Made by a program: the position numbers and the translations under genes. A stretch of DNA of 64,000 nt from Arthrobacter sp. SX1312. Its GTDB lineage: Bacteria; Actinomycetota; Actinomycetes; Actinomycetales; Micrococcaceae. Shown here piece after piece: positions 56,186 through 64,000 of this stretch (position 1 is its first letter; every line of letters starts with the position of its first letter). The notes beneath the pieces are model-generated. The model ran no database searches and had not been told where the DNA came from. It was given only the letters and a program-made list of their open reading frames with translations. Location: positions 418,040 to 482,039 of the forward strand of contig NZ_PJIM01000001.1 of NCBI RefSeq assembly GCF_002929295.1, written 5' to 3'.

Positions 56186-56914
56186 TCACGGAAGGAAAGA
56201 TCCATGCGAGGTATCACCTGTTGATCCACGCCCATAGTCGCGCGCGGCTCCAGCTGCGGAGTCTCGACGGAAGGCGCTCCCCGCTATCCACGCTCCGGCT
56301 CCTGCTACGAGCAGAGCGCCGAGCGGCTGCGTGGGAAGCGTTGCACCGGTGGTCGCAAGCCCCAGAACGACCCCCAGGACGTAGAAGATGAGCGCGGACA
56401 CGATCCACAGCCCGCCGGCACCCTTCGGGAGAGTGCCGGAACGCCAGATAGCGACGCCGAGGAGTAGGTTGCCCACCAGCGCGAGCAGGAGGCCCAGGAG
56501 GAACGTCCCCGTCAAGGCATCGGGAAACTCCACCTGCATGACGTCGGGCATCCCCGACAGGTATGCCCGACCAAGGGCCGGTGTTGCGAACGTGGAGATC
56601 ACTGCCGGCACCATCAACAACGCATGACCGAGGACGGTCACGACCATGGCGGGCAGGGCCAATCGGCCCGTACTTGCGGGAGCCAAATAGCAGCCCAGGG
56701 CGAATACGCCGAAGATGGCCAGTATTGTGCCGCCGGTGCTGCCGATGAGGTGACTGGCGAGGTAGGAGGGGGAGGTGACAAACTGCGCCCATGCCTCGGG
56801 ATCGGTTGTCTGGTCGGGCTGGGCCTTGATGGAGGACCATGCGGTGAGCAGCCCGTAAGCGGGCAAGGTCACCAAACCGGCTTTCACCCACTTGACGCTC
56901 AGTCGGGATCGCAT
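56186..56914 (-). CDS. Hypothetical membrane protein
   Basis: This protein of 242 residues has about seven hydrophobic segments and a short, polar C-terminal tail rich in Gly, Arg and Asp. No catalytic motif is visible. The sequence resembles uncharacterised multi-pass proteins that read as DUF4386-like, but this is not firm. ATG 56914 follows AAGGAAG. Confidence 0.65.
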   Translation of the reverse strand: MRSRLSVKWVKAGLVTLPAYGLLTAWSSIKAQPDQTTDPEAWAQFVTSPSYLASHLIGSTGGTILAIFGVFALGCYLAPASTGRLALPAMVVTVLGHALLMVPAVISTFATPALGRAYLSGMPDVMQVEFPDALTGTFLLGLLLALVGNLLLGVAIWRSGTLPKGAGGLWIVSALIFYVLGVVLGLATTGATLPTQPLGALLVAGAGAWIAGSAFRRDSAAGAARDYGRGSTGDTSHGSFLP

Positions 56915-57156
56915 GAGGGGTACTTCCTTACTTTCGGTTGTCGGTTGTTGTGATCGACACCCGCCGGGGACGAGGTTCCCGAGGACCGGCCCAAAGCCGG
57001 CACTGCCGATCCCCGATGACACCGAGGCGAGGCGGCGTAGCCACCTTCTTCGATGAACTCGCTCACGCACCCGACACACCCGGCATCTTGGTGTCCGGTG
57101 GTGATGAACCAGGGGCTGGAGGTCATTCCCCTGACGGGGTAGGTGCTGTTCGCCAT
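56899..57156 (-). CDS. Doubtful small protein with weak heavy-metal-domain resemblance
   Basis: The frame gives 85 residues. STYPVRGMT near the start resembles the TY.VRGMTC..C opening of HMA copper-chaperone domains, and FIEEGGYAA resembles their final helix. The CxxC metal site and the middle of the domain are missing, and CVGC appears elsewhere. It is most likely a degraded copy or a chance frame. Its 3' end overlaps the next gene's start region. Confidence 0.3.
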   Translation of the reverse strand: MANSTYPVRGMTSSPWFITTGHQDAGCVGCVSEFIEEGGYAASPRCHRGSAVPALGRSSGTSSPAGVDHNNRQPKVRKYPSCDPD

Positions 57157-57797
57157 GATGGCGCTCTTCTCGATGATGGGAGCCGCCCCTCGATCAGCGG
57201 CGTGTGACGACGATACGCCCAGGGGAATGGCGGTGCGAGGACCCGCCGGGGTGAATCTGCGAGACCGGTGCATCCTGCGCGCGACCCGGCGATCCGACGT
57301 CAGAGCCCCGGTCGACATCTCCGACCTGGGCGCCGTCGCATCCAGGACTGACTCGCATGATTCGTTGCGGAAGCAGGTCGAGTAGAAGCCCGATTCCCCA
57401 CAGTGGGAACGAGTAATTTCGCCTTCCCCTTGACCTTTCCCTCCCTATCCGTGATCAACTAGTCAGCAGGCTTACTAGTTGGTCAAGAAGCCGGCCAATG
57501 CTTGAGCCTCTCGGGCAGGAGTCGGGATCGTCTGGTGCATCAATCCGACTCCTGCCCCTGTTCCTACCCTCGACCCCTCCTGCCGGCGAGAAATCACCGG
57601 CGACCATGCGAAGGTCGAGCGTGCCAGGAACCTCGAAGCTGAAGACCACGCTTCGATCACGGGCGGCCGGCCATGCCAGGAGGACACGGGGTGTCACCGG
57701 CTCGACAAGCGGCCGGCGCTTCTCGCAGGTCCGACCGGTCACGGTAGCGCTTCTCTTGGCGCTGGTGGAACGCACCGTGGCGCTGGTAGTAAGGAGT
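57157..57797. other. Stretch upstream of the glutamine-synthetase-like gene
   Basis: No complete gene was recognised in these 641 bases. An inverted repeat lies at 57453-57484. Minus-strand coding-like pieces (FSFEVPGTLDLRMVAGDFS and TIPTPAREAQALAGFLTN, in different frames) between about 57480 and 57720 suggest another decayed gene. Confidence 0.4.
57453..57484. promoter_or_regulatory. Inverted repeat, candidate operator
   Basis: GATCAACTAGT (57453-57463) and ACTAGTTGGTC (57474-57484) match at ten of eleven paired positions around a ten-base spacer. It lies 314 bases before the glutamine-synthetase-like gene, next to a TTGACC. A regulator dimer site is plausible, but its target gene is uncertain. 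Confidence 0.4.
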
Positions 57798-59276
57798 ATG
57801 ACCATCGACGCGTTCGAACCTCACCCCATCGTCCGCCTGCTCGGCAAGCCCTCGGTCGACTTCACCGGCGGCGACCTCGTGCGGGCGATCGAACAGTTGG
57901 GGCTGCACCAGGTGAACCTGCGCTACGTCGGCGGCGACGGGCGCCTGAAGACTCTGGCCTTCCCCATCAATTCGCGCGAGCACCTCATCGAGGTGCTGAC
58001 GCGGGGTGAGCGTGTGGACGGCTCGAGTGTCTTTGCCGGTACCGATACCGGTAGCAGTGACGTCTACATCGTTCCGCGTCACCGCACCGCCTTCGTCAAT
58101 CCCTTTGGAGAGCGGTCCTCGCTCGACGTGTTGTGCTCCTTCTATGACGAGTTCGGGAAGCCGCTGCCCTACGCGCGCGAGCAGGTTGTGCGTCGTGCTG
58201 CCGAGGTGCTGACGCAGGAGACCGGCATGACGCTCGAAGCCTTCGGCGAGTTGGAGTACTACCTCGTGGACGAGCCCGAGCGCATCTACCCCGTCGAGGA
58301 GGAGCGCGGCTATCAGGAATCGGGACCTTTCTCCAAAGGAGAGGAAATCCGAGAGAAGGTGCTGGGTCACCTCTGCGCCATGGGGGTCCCGTTGAAGTAC
58401 GCCCACGGCGAAGTCGGCAACATCCTCGAGGACGATAGGCAGCTGGTCCAGCACGAGATCGAGCTCCAACCCGTGCCCTTGGAGCAGGCAGCCGACAACC
58501 TCGTCCTGGCGAAGTGGGTGGTGCGCGAGGTCGCCCATGCTCACGGTCTCGAGGTGACCTTTGCCCCGTCGGTGAGCGGCGAGGGTGCAGGGAACGGCCT
58601 GCACATCCACAGTCGGCTGGTGCACGACGGCGCCAGCGCCATCGTCGGCAGGAAGGGGATCAACGACACGGGGCGTCGCCTGATCGCCGGCTACCTCTCG
58701 GCAGCCAGAGCACTGACCGCATTCGGTAACACGGTCCCCACGTCCTACCTGCGATTCACCGACGGTGGCGAGTCGCCCGAGGGTATCTGCTGGGGTGAGA
58801 GAGACCGCTCCGGTCTGGTCCGGGTCCCGCTCGCCTGGGGCGGGGATGTGCTGGCCGGGATGGTCGCCCACGCCAATCCTGGCAGCACCGAGCCCGTCCC
58901 CGAACCCGCCACGCACCCCCAGACCGTCGAGCTCCGGCTCGGCGACGGCTCCGCCGACGTGCATCTGCTGCTGGCCGGCATGGCCGTCGCGGCGAAGCGC
59001 GGGCTGGGTGATCCCGGGAGCCTGGAGCTGGCCGAGCGGCTCAGCACCGCCAACCACGACGACTTCGAGCAACTGCCGACCTCGTGCGCGGAGTCGGCCG
59101 ACGTGCTCGAGGCCGAGCGCGAGATGTTCGAGGCCGACGGCGTCTTCCCCGAGGCGCTCATCGACGCCTTGCTCGTGGGCCTACGCGACGCCGACGACGA
59201 CACACCGGACGGGGAGCTTGCGAAGGACGAGGCTGCTCGGGAGGAGCTCATTCGTCGTTACTGGCACGTCGGCTGA
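57798..59276 (+). CDS. Glutamine synthetase family protein
   Basis: This 492-residue enzyme has the glutamine synthetase fold: the beta-grasp N-terminal region, the catalytic ELEYYLVDEPE strand, GNGLHIHSRL for ammonia and ATP binding, and NTVPTSYLRF followed by ERDRSGLVRVP. The usual adenylylation motif NLYDLPP is absent, and the N-terminus differs from housekeeping GlnA. ATG 57798 follows AAGGAG. It stands alone without a glnR, glnB or second glnA, so a gamma-glutamyl ligase for some amine is as likely as glutamine synthesis. Confidence 0.85.
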   Translation: MTIDAFEPHPIVRLLGKPSVDFTGGDLVRAIEQLGLHQVNLRYVGGDGRLKTLAFPINSREHLIEVLTRGERVDGSSVFAGTDTGSSDVYIVPRHRTAFVNPFGERSSLDVLCSFYDEFGKPLPYAREQVVRRAAEVLTQETGMTLEAFGELEYYLVDEPERIYPVEEERGYQESGPFSKGEEIREKVLGHLCAMGVPLKYAHGEVGNILEDDRQLVQHEIELQPVPLEQAADNLVLAKWVVREVAHAHGLEVTFAPSVSGEGAGNGLHIHSRLVHDGASAIVGRKGINDTGRRLIAGYLSAARALTAFGNTVPTSYLRFTDGGESPEGICWGERDRSGLVRVPLAWGGDVLAGMVAHANPGSTEPVPEPATHPQTVELRLGDGSADVHLLLAGMAVAAKRGLGDPGSLELAERLSTANHDDFEQLPTSCAESADVLEAEREMFEADGVFPEALIDALLVGLRDADDDTPDGELAKDEAAREELIRRYWHVG

Positions 59277-59432
59277 GCTCGCCTGGTTTCCTAGAGGCCC
59301 GCCCTGAGGCTCGGGCGACGGGTCGGTGCCCTGCATCGACGGATCCGCGGTCTTGCTGCACGGCCGTTTCGACCCCCGGTGGAGCGGCCAAACCGGCTAC
59401 CGTGCATCGCCGCGCAACGAACTGCTTGCACG

Positions 59433-59852
59433 TCAGGCCGAGCAGCGCTCCTGCAGCTGCCGGGCTTTGCGCACCACACTGATCAGTGATTCGTCGCCCT
59501 GCCGGAAGTTCTCTACGGCATCACGGAGCTCAGTGATCTGGCTGGAAAGCTCCGGCGGGGCTGTTCGGGCGATCTCATCGATCTCGAGCAGCAGTCCCAG
59601 CGGGTCTGTGCCTAGCTGTTCAGGTGCTGTGCGCACCATGTCGACGATGCGAGCACATGCATCGTCGACGGTGTCGACGGCCGCGTCGGTGGCCGGCTCG
59701 CCGGAGGGTGCCGAACTCATCGGTGATTCTGCAGCGGGTTGCCGGGCATCGGGTGGTGGATCGGCGAACGAGCAGCTCGTGAGGACCAGCAGCACGGCGG
59801 TCGTGGACAGGGCGCGGGCCACCCTGGATCGGGTAGCACGCAGCGTCGGCAC
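59433..59852 (-). CDS. Hypothetical lipoprotein
   Basis: This 139-residue protein has a lipoprotein signal (lipobox LTSC near residue 27), a Pro/Ala/Ser linker and a helical C-terminal domain with IVDMVRTAPEQLG and ITELRDAVENFR. The GTG at 59850-59852 was chosen for the AGGAG site seven bases before it; an upstream TTG would add 13 residues. The function is unknown. Confidence 0.7.
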   Translation of the reverse strand: MPTLRATRSRVARALSTTAVLLVLTSCSFADPPPDARQPAAESPMSSAPSGEPATDAAVDTVDDACARIVDMVRTAPEQLGTDPLGLLLEIDEIARTAPPELSSQITELRDAVENFRQGDESLISVVRKARQLQERCSA

Positions 59853-60122
59853 GACGATTCTCCTGGTCGGATCAGTAACGCGGTCAGTCAACGCATCATG
59901 AGCGTCCCATCCTACTGTTGATCACCCCGAAACTGTCCCGCACCTGATCTCGGAGTCAGAGATTCGCCCCTGCAGGACCTGACGCATACTCGAAGATCTG
60001 CGTCTCCATCCACGGGCTCCCATGACGCGACACCCAGCTGTACCAGGTGAGCGGGCGCTGATCCGCTCCGTGGGTACACTGCTCGCCATACCTGCTACGC
60101 CGAGCACACCTCGGCGCCAGGG

Positions 60123-60671
60123 TCAGCTCGTACTGAAGGCGCGCAGCACTCGGTCGACATGATCTTCTGCCCAGGAGTGGTCGAGGGCCCCGCTGCGTAA
60201 CAGCCAGCGGTGAAGGAGAGGTCCGAGAAGGAGTTCCGCTGACTCATCGGCTCTCTTGACCCCACTGTGCCGGAGACGTTCGGCGACTGCCTGCATCTGG
60301 GGTTCGAGCAGTATCTCGCGGTATTGGGTCGCCAGAGTCATGTCGGTCTGGATCGCGGCCGTGACTGCACGTAGCAGCGGCTCCGCCACCGGATCGGAAA
60401 GCTCGGCAATCGTCTCCTGTACCAGCCGGATGAGGTCGTTCTCCAGATCGCCGCTGTCCGGCACAACGAGGATGCCGTCGGGGCTCTGGCTGCGCGCCAG
60501 GAGGGCGTCGAACAGGATCGCCCCTGTCGACGGCCAGCTGCGGTAGAGCGTCTGCTTGCCCACGCCAGCCCGTGAAGCCACACCTTCCATCGTGAGCCTG
60601 GCGAAGCCTTCATGCGAAGCGAGAGAGAGCACCGCTTCGTGGACGCGAGCACGCGTTCTTCTACTGGCCAT
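60123..60671 (-). CDS. TetR family transcriptional regulator
   Basis: The protein has 182 residues. The N-terminal helix-turn-helix (LTMEGVASRAGVGKQTLYRSW) is typical TetR, followed by a helical ligand domain (C-terminal TetR_C type, LLGPLLHRWLLRSG). It is divergent from an SDR gene with 57 bases between them, and a perfect palindrome sits in that gap. Autoregulation together with control of the SDR is very likely. Confidence 0.92.
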   Translation of the reverse strand: MASRRTRARVHEAVLSLASHEGFARLTMEGVASRAGVGKQTLYRSWPSTGAILFDALLARSQSPDGILVVPDSGDLENDLIRLVQETIAELSDPVAEPLLRAVTAAIQTDMTLATQYREILLEPQMQAVAERLRHSGVKRADESAELLLGPLLHRWLLRSGALDHSWAEDHVDRVLRAFSTS

Positions 60672-60690
60672 CGACCCACCCTAGCTCAAG

Positions 60691-60711
60691 AACGAGACGG
60701 ATCGTCTCGTT
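60691..60711. promoter_or_regulatory. Palindromic TetR operator
   Basis: AACGAGACG (60691-60699) and CGTCTCGTT (60703-60711) form a perfect inverted repeat with a three-base centre, 20 bases from the TetR start and 18 from the SDR start. A TATCCT six bases past the palindrome could be the SDR -10 element. Confidence 0.8.
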
Positions 60712-60728
60712 TTGGGTATCCTGCGACC

Positions 60729-61580
60729 ATGACAACCTCGCAGACCTGGATGATCACGGGAGCCGGACGCGGGCTCGGGCGCGCCATGACGCTTGCCGCG
60801 TTGGAAGAAGGACATACGGTGATTGCCACCGTCAGAGGCGAGCACTCCCTGCCCGCGCACGACCGGCTGCGCGTCAACCGGCTCGACGTCCGCGACCGCT
60901 CCGCCGCGGCGGCCTCCGTCGACGTCGCTGTCGCGGAATCCGGGCGCCTGGACGTTCTGGTGAACAACGCCGGCTACGGTCTTGTCGGAGCGATCGAGGA
61001 AGCGTCCGAAGAGGAGGTCCGGGAGCTCCTCGACACGGATCTTCTCGGGCCCCTGTGGCTCTGCCAGGCTGCGCTTCCCGTGATGCGGAAGCAGGGGGTA
61101 GGCCATATCGTCCAGATCTCGACGGTCGGCGCCGTGGGGACGATGCCTACTCTCGGTCTTTACAACGCGGCGAAGTGGGGCCTCGAGGGATGGACCGAGG
61201 CGATGGCCGCCGAGGTCGCCGCCTTCGGGGTCCGGGTGACCATCGTCCAGCCCGGCTCGATCGACACCGATTGGGCCGGCAGCAGCATGCGGTTCGCGGA
61301 ACCGATGCGCCCCTACGACGACCTCCGCAGGACTCTCTTCGGGACACCCGAGGTCCCGTGGCCGGTCGACGGTACCGCCGGAGGGACAGCACCTGCCGAC
61401 ATCGCCGCAGCGGTCCTCGCCCACGTTGCCGATAACGACGCCGGTAGGCTCCGACTCCTTGCCGGTGACGACGCGCCCGGCCAGGTGCAGGCAGCGTTGG
61501 AAAGGCGCCGACAGGACTACGCGCTCGACCCGCGCTGGGAACCGATCGAGCGGGGAGCTCAGGTGCGGCCGGTCTCGTGA
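60729..61580 (+). CDS. SDR family oxidoreductase under TetR control
   Basis: The protein has 283 residues with GAGRGLGRA as the nucleotide site, LVNNAGYG, the catalytic Ser in QISTVGAVG and YNAAK. The extended C-terminus is typical of SDRs of the retinol-dehydrogenase-like or putative oxidoreductase group. The ATG lies only six bases after a plausible -10 (TATCCT, 60717-60722) with no ribosome site, suggesting a leaderless message. Its 3' end overlaps the convergent response regulator by 22 bases. Confidence 0.88.
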   Translation: MTTSQTWMITGAGRGLGRAMTLAALEEGHTVIATVRGEHSLPAHDRLRVNRLDVRDRSAAAASVDVAVAESGRLDVLVNNAGYGLVGAIEEASEEEVRELLDTDLLGPLWLCQAALPVMRKQGVGHIVQISTVGAVGTMPTLGLYNAAKWGLEGWTEAMAAEVAAFGVRVTIVQPGSIDTDWAGSSMRFAEPMRPYDDLRRTLFGTPEVPWPVDGTAGGTAPADIAAAVLAHVADNDAGRLRLLAGDDAPGQVQAALERRRQDYALDPRWEPIERGAQVRPVS

Positions 61581-62206
61581 GCCCACATGGCGAGCTCGAC
61601 CCGATTACGCGCGCCGAGCTTGCGCATCAGGCTGGCCAGATGGGTCTTGACGGTGCTGGGACTGATGTGGAGATCGGCGGCGATCTCACTGTTGGTTCGG
61701 CCCTGCGCCACGGTGAGGAGCACTTGCTCCTCACGGGACGTGAGCGGTTCCATCGGCTGCGCGGATGGTCCCTTCTGCGATCTGGCAAACGCCGCAAGGA
61801 GGCGGACGGTGACGCTGGGAGCGATCAGGGCATCACCATCGGCTGCAGCGTGGATCGCCTGGGTCAGCAGCGCAGGTCCGGCGTCCTTGAGCAGGAAGCC
61901 CCGGGCACCGGCCTTCAACGCCCCATGGACGTACTCGTCGAGGTCGAAAGTGGTGATCACGATGATCGGCAGGGGGTCGGCGACCTCGGGTCCGGCGAGC
62001 TGGCGGGTGGCTTCGATACCGTCCATCAACGGCATGCGGATGTCGAACAGGCACACGTCCGGGTGCAACTGACGCGCCAGGCCCACCGCCTGTCGCCCAT
62101 CGGTGGCGGTGCCCACGACCTCGATGTCGGGCTGGGCGTTCAGCAGCATCGTCAGGCCGGTGCGCACAATGTCCTGGTCGTCGGCGACAAGCACCCGGAT
62201 GGTCAT
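61559..62206 (-). CDS. NarL/LuxR-type response regulator
   Basis: The protein has 215 residues: a receiver domain with ADDQDIVRTG, the phosphorylated Asp in CLFDIRMPLMDG (about D54) and the switch ITTFD. A LuxR-type helix-turn-helix follows, with LTSREEQVLLTVAQG and STVKTHLASLMRKLG. Its ATG overlaps the kinase stop (ATGA), so the two form one operon. The likely target is the divergent DUF6326 gene or genes beyond the window. Confidence 0.93.
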   Translation of the reverse strand: MTIRVLVADDQDIVRTGLTMLLNAQPDIEVVGTATDGRQAVGLARQLHPDVCLFDIRMPLMDGIEATRQLAGPEVADPLPIIVITTFDLDEYVHGALKAGARGFLLKDAGPALLTQAIHAAADGDALIAPSVTVRLLAAFARSQKGPSAQPMEPLTSREEQVLLTVAQGRTNSEIAADLHISPSTVKTHLASLMRKLGARNRVELAMWAHETGRT

Positions 62207-63351
62207 CGGGGAGCGCCCGCTCGGGGCAGCATCGCCTCGACCCGCCAGCCACCGCCCGCGCTCGGGCCGGCGTGGAACGTGCCACCCAGCAGCGTGGCGC
62301 GTTCCCGCATACCGACCAGGCCGTAACCCGACGCGCTGCCGCCGGCTGCACTGATGGCACCATCGTCATCGACCGTCAATTGCACCCGCTCGGCGTCACC
62401 CACGACACGCACGGCAACCCGCGTCGCGTAGCGGGCGTGCCTTCGCGCGTTCGTGACCGACTCCTGGGTCAGGCGGTAGAGCGCGGCCCCGACCGCGGGG
62501 CTGAGATCGTCGAGTTCACCGGACAGCTCCACGTGGACCTGTGGCCCTCCCTCGGCTCGACCGGCGAGACGCCCGAGGTCGGCCACGCCACGGCGTGGCG
62601 CGAAGTCCGCCCCCTCGGAGGCGCGCAGGACACCGACCATGGTGCGCAACTCGGTCAGCGTTCGCGAGGCGGCGTCCTCGATGACGGCAAGGACCTCAGT
62701 GGCACGCTCGGGGTGCGACGTTGCGACGGCACGTCCGGCCTGGGCCTGGATGGCGATGCCGGAGACGTGGTGGGCGACCGTGTCGTGGAGGTCACGTGCC
62801 AGCTGCTCGCGCTCCCGGGCTTTGGCCTCGTCGATGTCGCGAGTGCGCGTGTACGCGTGGTAGCGGATTGCAGCGCCCAGCGCTGCGGCGAACAGGAAGA
62901 AGGCGTATGCAGCCACCGTATCTGCCGGGCTGGTCAGGTCGGCGACGTGGGTGATGACCAGCCAGACCAGGATGACTCCCAGGCCGATGGCGGCCTCACG
63001 GCCGGCTCCCCACCGGAACAGCGCGTAGGTCAGGACGAGCACGCCCGAGATGCTCATCAGCAGAGGAGCCTCCTCGCCCGCGAGGATCCTCGCGACGTCG
63101 ACAGCCGTCAGAGTGCCGAAGGAGATCGCGACCGCCGCCAGGGGGTGAGTGCGCCGCCACCACAGGGGAGCAAGGACCACGAATACGACGGCGAGCACCA
63201 GCGGGCGCGACGTCAGGTCCTCGCGGAGCACCACCTCCACCACGGACCACGCCAGGAGCACCGCGACGAGCGCCCCGTCCCGCCACACCCGCCGCGGGGG
63301 GTCCGCAGGTCGAGGCTCCGACCACAACGAGCGCAGTACCTTCGTCACCAT
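62203..63351 (-). CDS. DesK-like sensor histidine kinase
   Basis: The protein has 382 residues with several membrane helices in the first 165 (about five). A short coiled segment precedes the HisKA_3 dimerisation domain with the phosphorylated His in RDLHDTVAHH (H189), and a GHKL ATPase domain follows (ESVTNARRHA, VDDDGA, GYGLVGMRERA). The extracellular part is minimal, so it probably senses a membrane or intramembrane signal. ATG 63351 was chosen over an upstream in-frame start. Confidence 0.92.
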   Translation of the reverse strand: MVTKVLRSLWSEPRPADPPRRVWRDGALVAVLLAWSVVEVVLREDLTSRPLVLAVVFVVLAPLWWRRTHPLAAVAISFGTLTAVDVARILAGEEAPLLMSISGVLVLTYALFRWGAGREAAIGLGVILVWLVITHVADLTSPADTVAAYAFFLFAAALGAAIRYHAYTRTRDIDEAKAREREQLARDLHDTVAHHVSGIAIQAQAGRAVATSHPERATEVLAVIEDAASRTLTELRTMVGVLRASEGADFAPRRGVADLGRLAGRAEGGPQVHVELSGELDDLSPAVGAALYRLTQESVTNARRHARYATRVAVRVVGDAERVQLTVDDDGAISAAGGSASGYGLVGMRERATLLGGTFHAGPSAGGGWRVEAMLPRAGAPR

Positions 63352-63513
63352 CTGTCCAGCGTAGGGCCAGCGCGGCAGCGGCGGATCAGCCGAAAGCACG
63401 AGGGAGAGACCATGCCATCGGCCGGGCGAACTCCGGCCTCCGGGACGATGTGCGGGCCGCCGGGCTCAGCGATCGTGGAACTGCCGATCCCCACTACAAC
63501 AACGGAGCCCATG

Positions 63514-64000
63514 ATGAGAACACGTCAACCCACCATCACCGCACTGGAGAACCAGCGGATCCCGGTGCAGGCCAAGCTCGCTGCCGCCTGGACCAGCTTG
63601 ATGTTCTTCGTTATCTACGTCGACTACTTCCACCTCTACAAGCCCGGCGCCATCGACCAGATCCGGGGTGGCGAGATTTTCGAGTTCGACATCACCCCGA
63701 CGTTGTTGACCATTTTCGTCGCGGTCATAGGCATCTCGGCCCTGATGATCCTGCTCTCCATGACGCTGCCCACCGGGGTGAACCGCGCCACGAACCTCGT
63801 CGTGGCATCGCTCTACATCCCCGTCATGGTGTTCAACGCGGTAGGTGAGTCCTGGGAATGGGCCTCCTTCTACGGCCTTTCCATCGGAATCGAGGTGCTG
63901 ATCCTGGCCTTCATCCTGCGCTCCGCCTGGACCTGGCCCCACACCGCACCGTCAGCGACCATGCCGACCATGCCGACCAGCCCGGACCGTGAAGCCGTTC
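63514..64000 (+). CDS. DUF6326 family membrane protein (partial)
   Basis: About 162 codons are visible; the gene runs off the right edge. Several membrane helices are apparent (AAWTSLMFFVIYVDYFHLY, LLTIFVAVIGISALMILL, VASLYIPVMVFNAVGESWEW, IGIEVLILAFILRS), in the DUF6326 pattern. Two ATG codons in a row (63511, 63514) follow CGGAG. It is divergent from the sensor kinase, and its tail carries a short TMPTMPTS repeat. Confidence 0.7.
   Translation, partial: MRTRQPTITALENQRIPVQAKLAAAWTSLMFFVIYVDYFHLYKPGAIDQIRGGEIFEFDITPTLLTIFVAVIGISALMILLSMTLPTGVNRATNLVVASLYIPVMVFNAVGESWEWASFYGLSIGIEVLILAFILRSAWTWPHTAPSATMPTMPTSPDREAV

Noticed and set aside
57657-59072. 471-codon minus-strand open frame
   Set aside because: It is antisense to the glutamine-synthetase-family gene and has no motif.

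Overview
The window is high-GC DNA with dense, often overlapping genes and frequent GTG starts. Its gene content points to a free-living actinobacterium of the Micrococcaceae (Arthrobacter-like): BioY/M/N biotin uptake, a GlgM-type glycogen synthase, DUF3099, SURF1, Lsr2, paired GAF-ANTAR regulators and a type B L31 protein. The genus is inferred from these families, not from a marker gene.

Layout. 1-3.5 kb: the biotin ECF transporter (bioN, bioM, bioY, minus strand) and an ABC-F ribosome-associated ATPase. 4.0-11.5 kb: one plus-strand operon that looks like a synthase-dependent exopolysaccharide system. It encodes two small proteins, a processive GT2 synthase, a membrane-anchored and a secreted NodB-type deacetylase, and a GH10 lipoprotein. 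A minus-strand epimerase-like protein without its catalytic Tyr/Lys follows. 12.9-25.9 kb: conserved housekeeping genes (SURF1, a small zinc-ligand protein, DUF3099, FabG and a second SDR, SerB, an ABC ATPase, a TrmH methyltransferase, L31B, a lipoate ligase, PepN, and divergent glgC/glgA), with two excellent hairpin terminators.

25.9-47.7 kb: a looser accessory region with many gaps over 300 bases, small lipoproteins and membrane proteins, and decayed fragments (trehalose phosphatase, GNAT, MarR plus an Hpt-like piece, others). Intact genes include two GAF-ANTAR proteins, a YbdK ligase with an M20 peptidase, an orphan ATP-grasp enzyme, a DUF1963 protein, a Clp_N-SRPBCC fusion with its HTH partner, DUF72, RidA, a GGDEF cyclase and a DUF6226-like protein. 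47.8-53.4 kb: a four-carbon acid sugar (threonate/erythronate type) catabolic cluster: SDR, GntR regulator, LtnD-like dehydrogenase and OtnK-like kinase, divergent from a GntP permease. 53.7-64 kb: Lsr2, a YvlD-like membrane protein, hypotheticals, an orphan glutamine-synthetase-family enzyme, a lipoprotein, a TetR/SDR pair around a clear palindromic operator, a DesK/NarL-type two-component system and a partial DUF6326 protein.

The most system-like novelty is the 4.0-11.5 kb operon: polymer synthesis, two deacetylation steps and a glycosidase carried on one apparently co-transcribed, translationally coupled unit. No rRNA, tRNA, CRISPR array, insertion sequence or prophage was recognised. All family calls come from reading motifs, without database searches.
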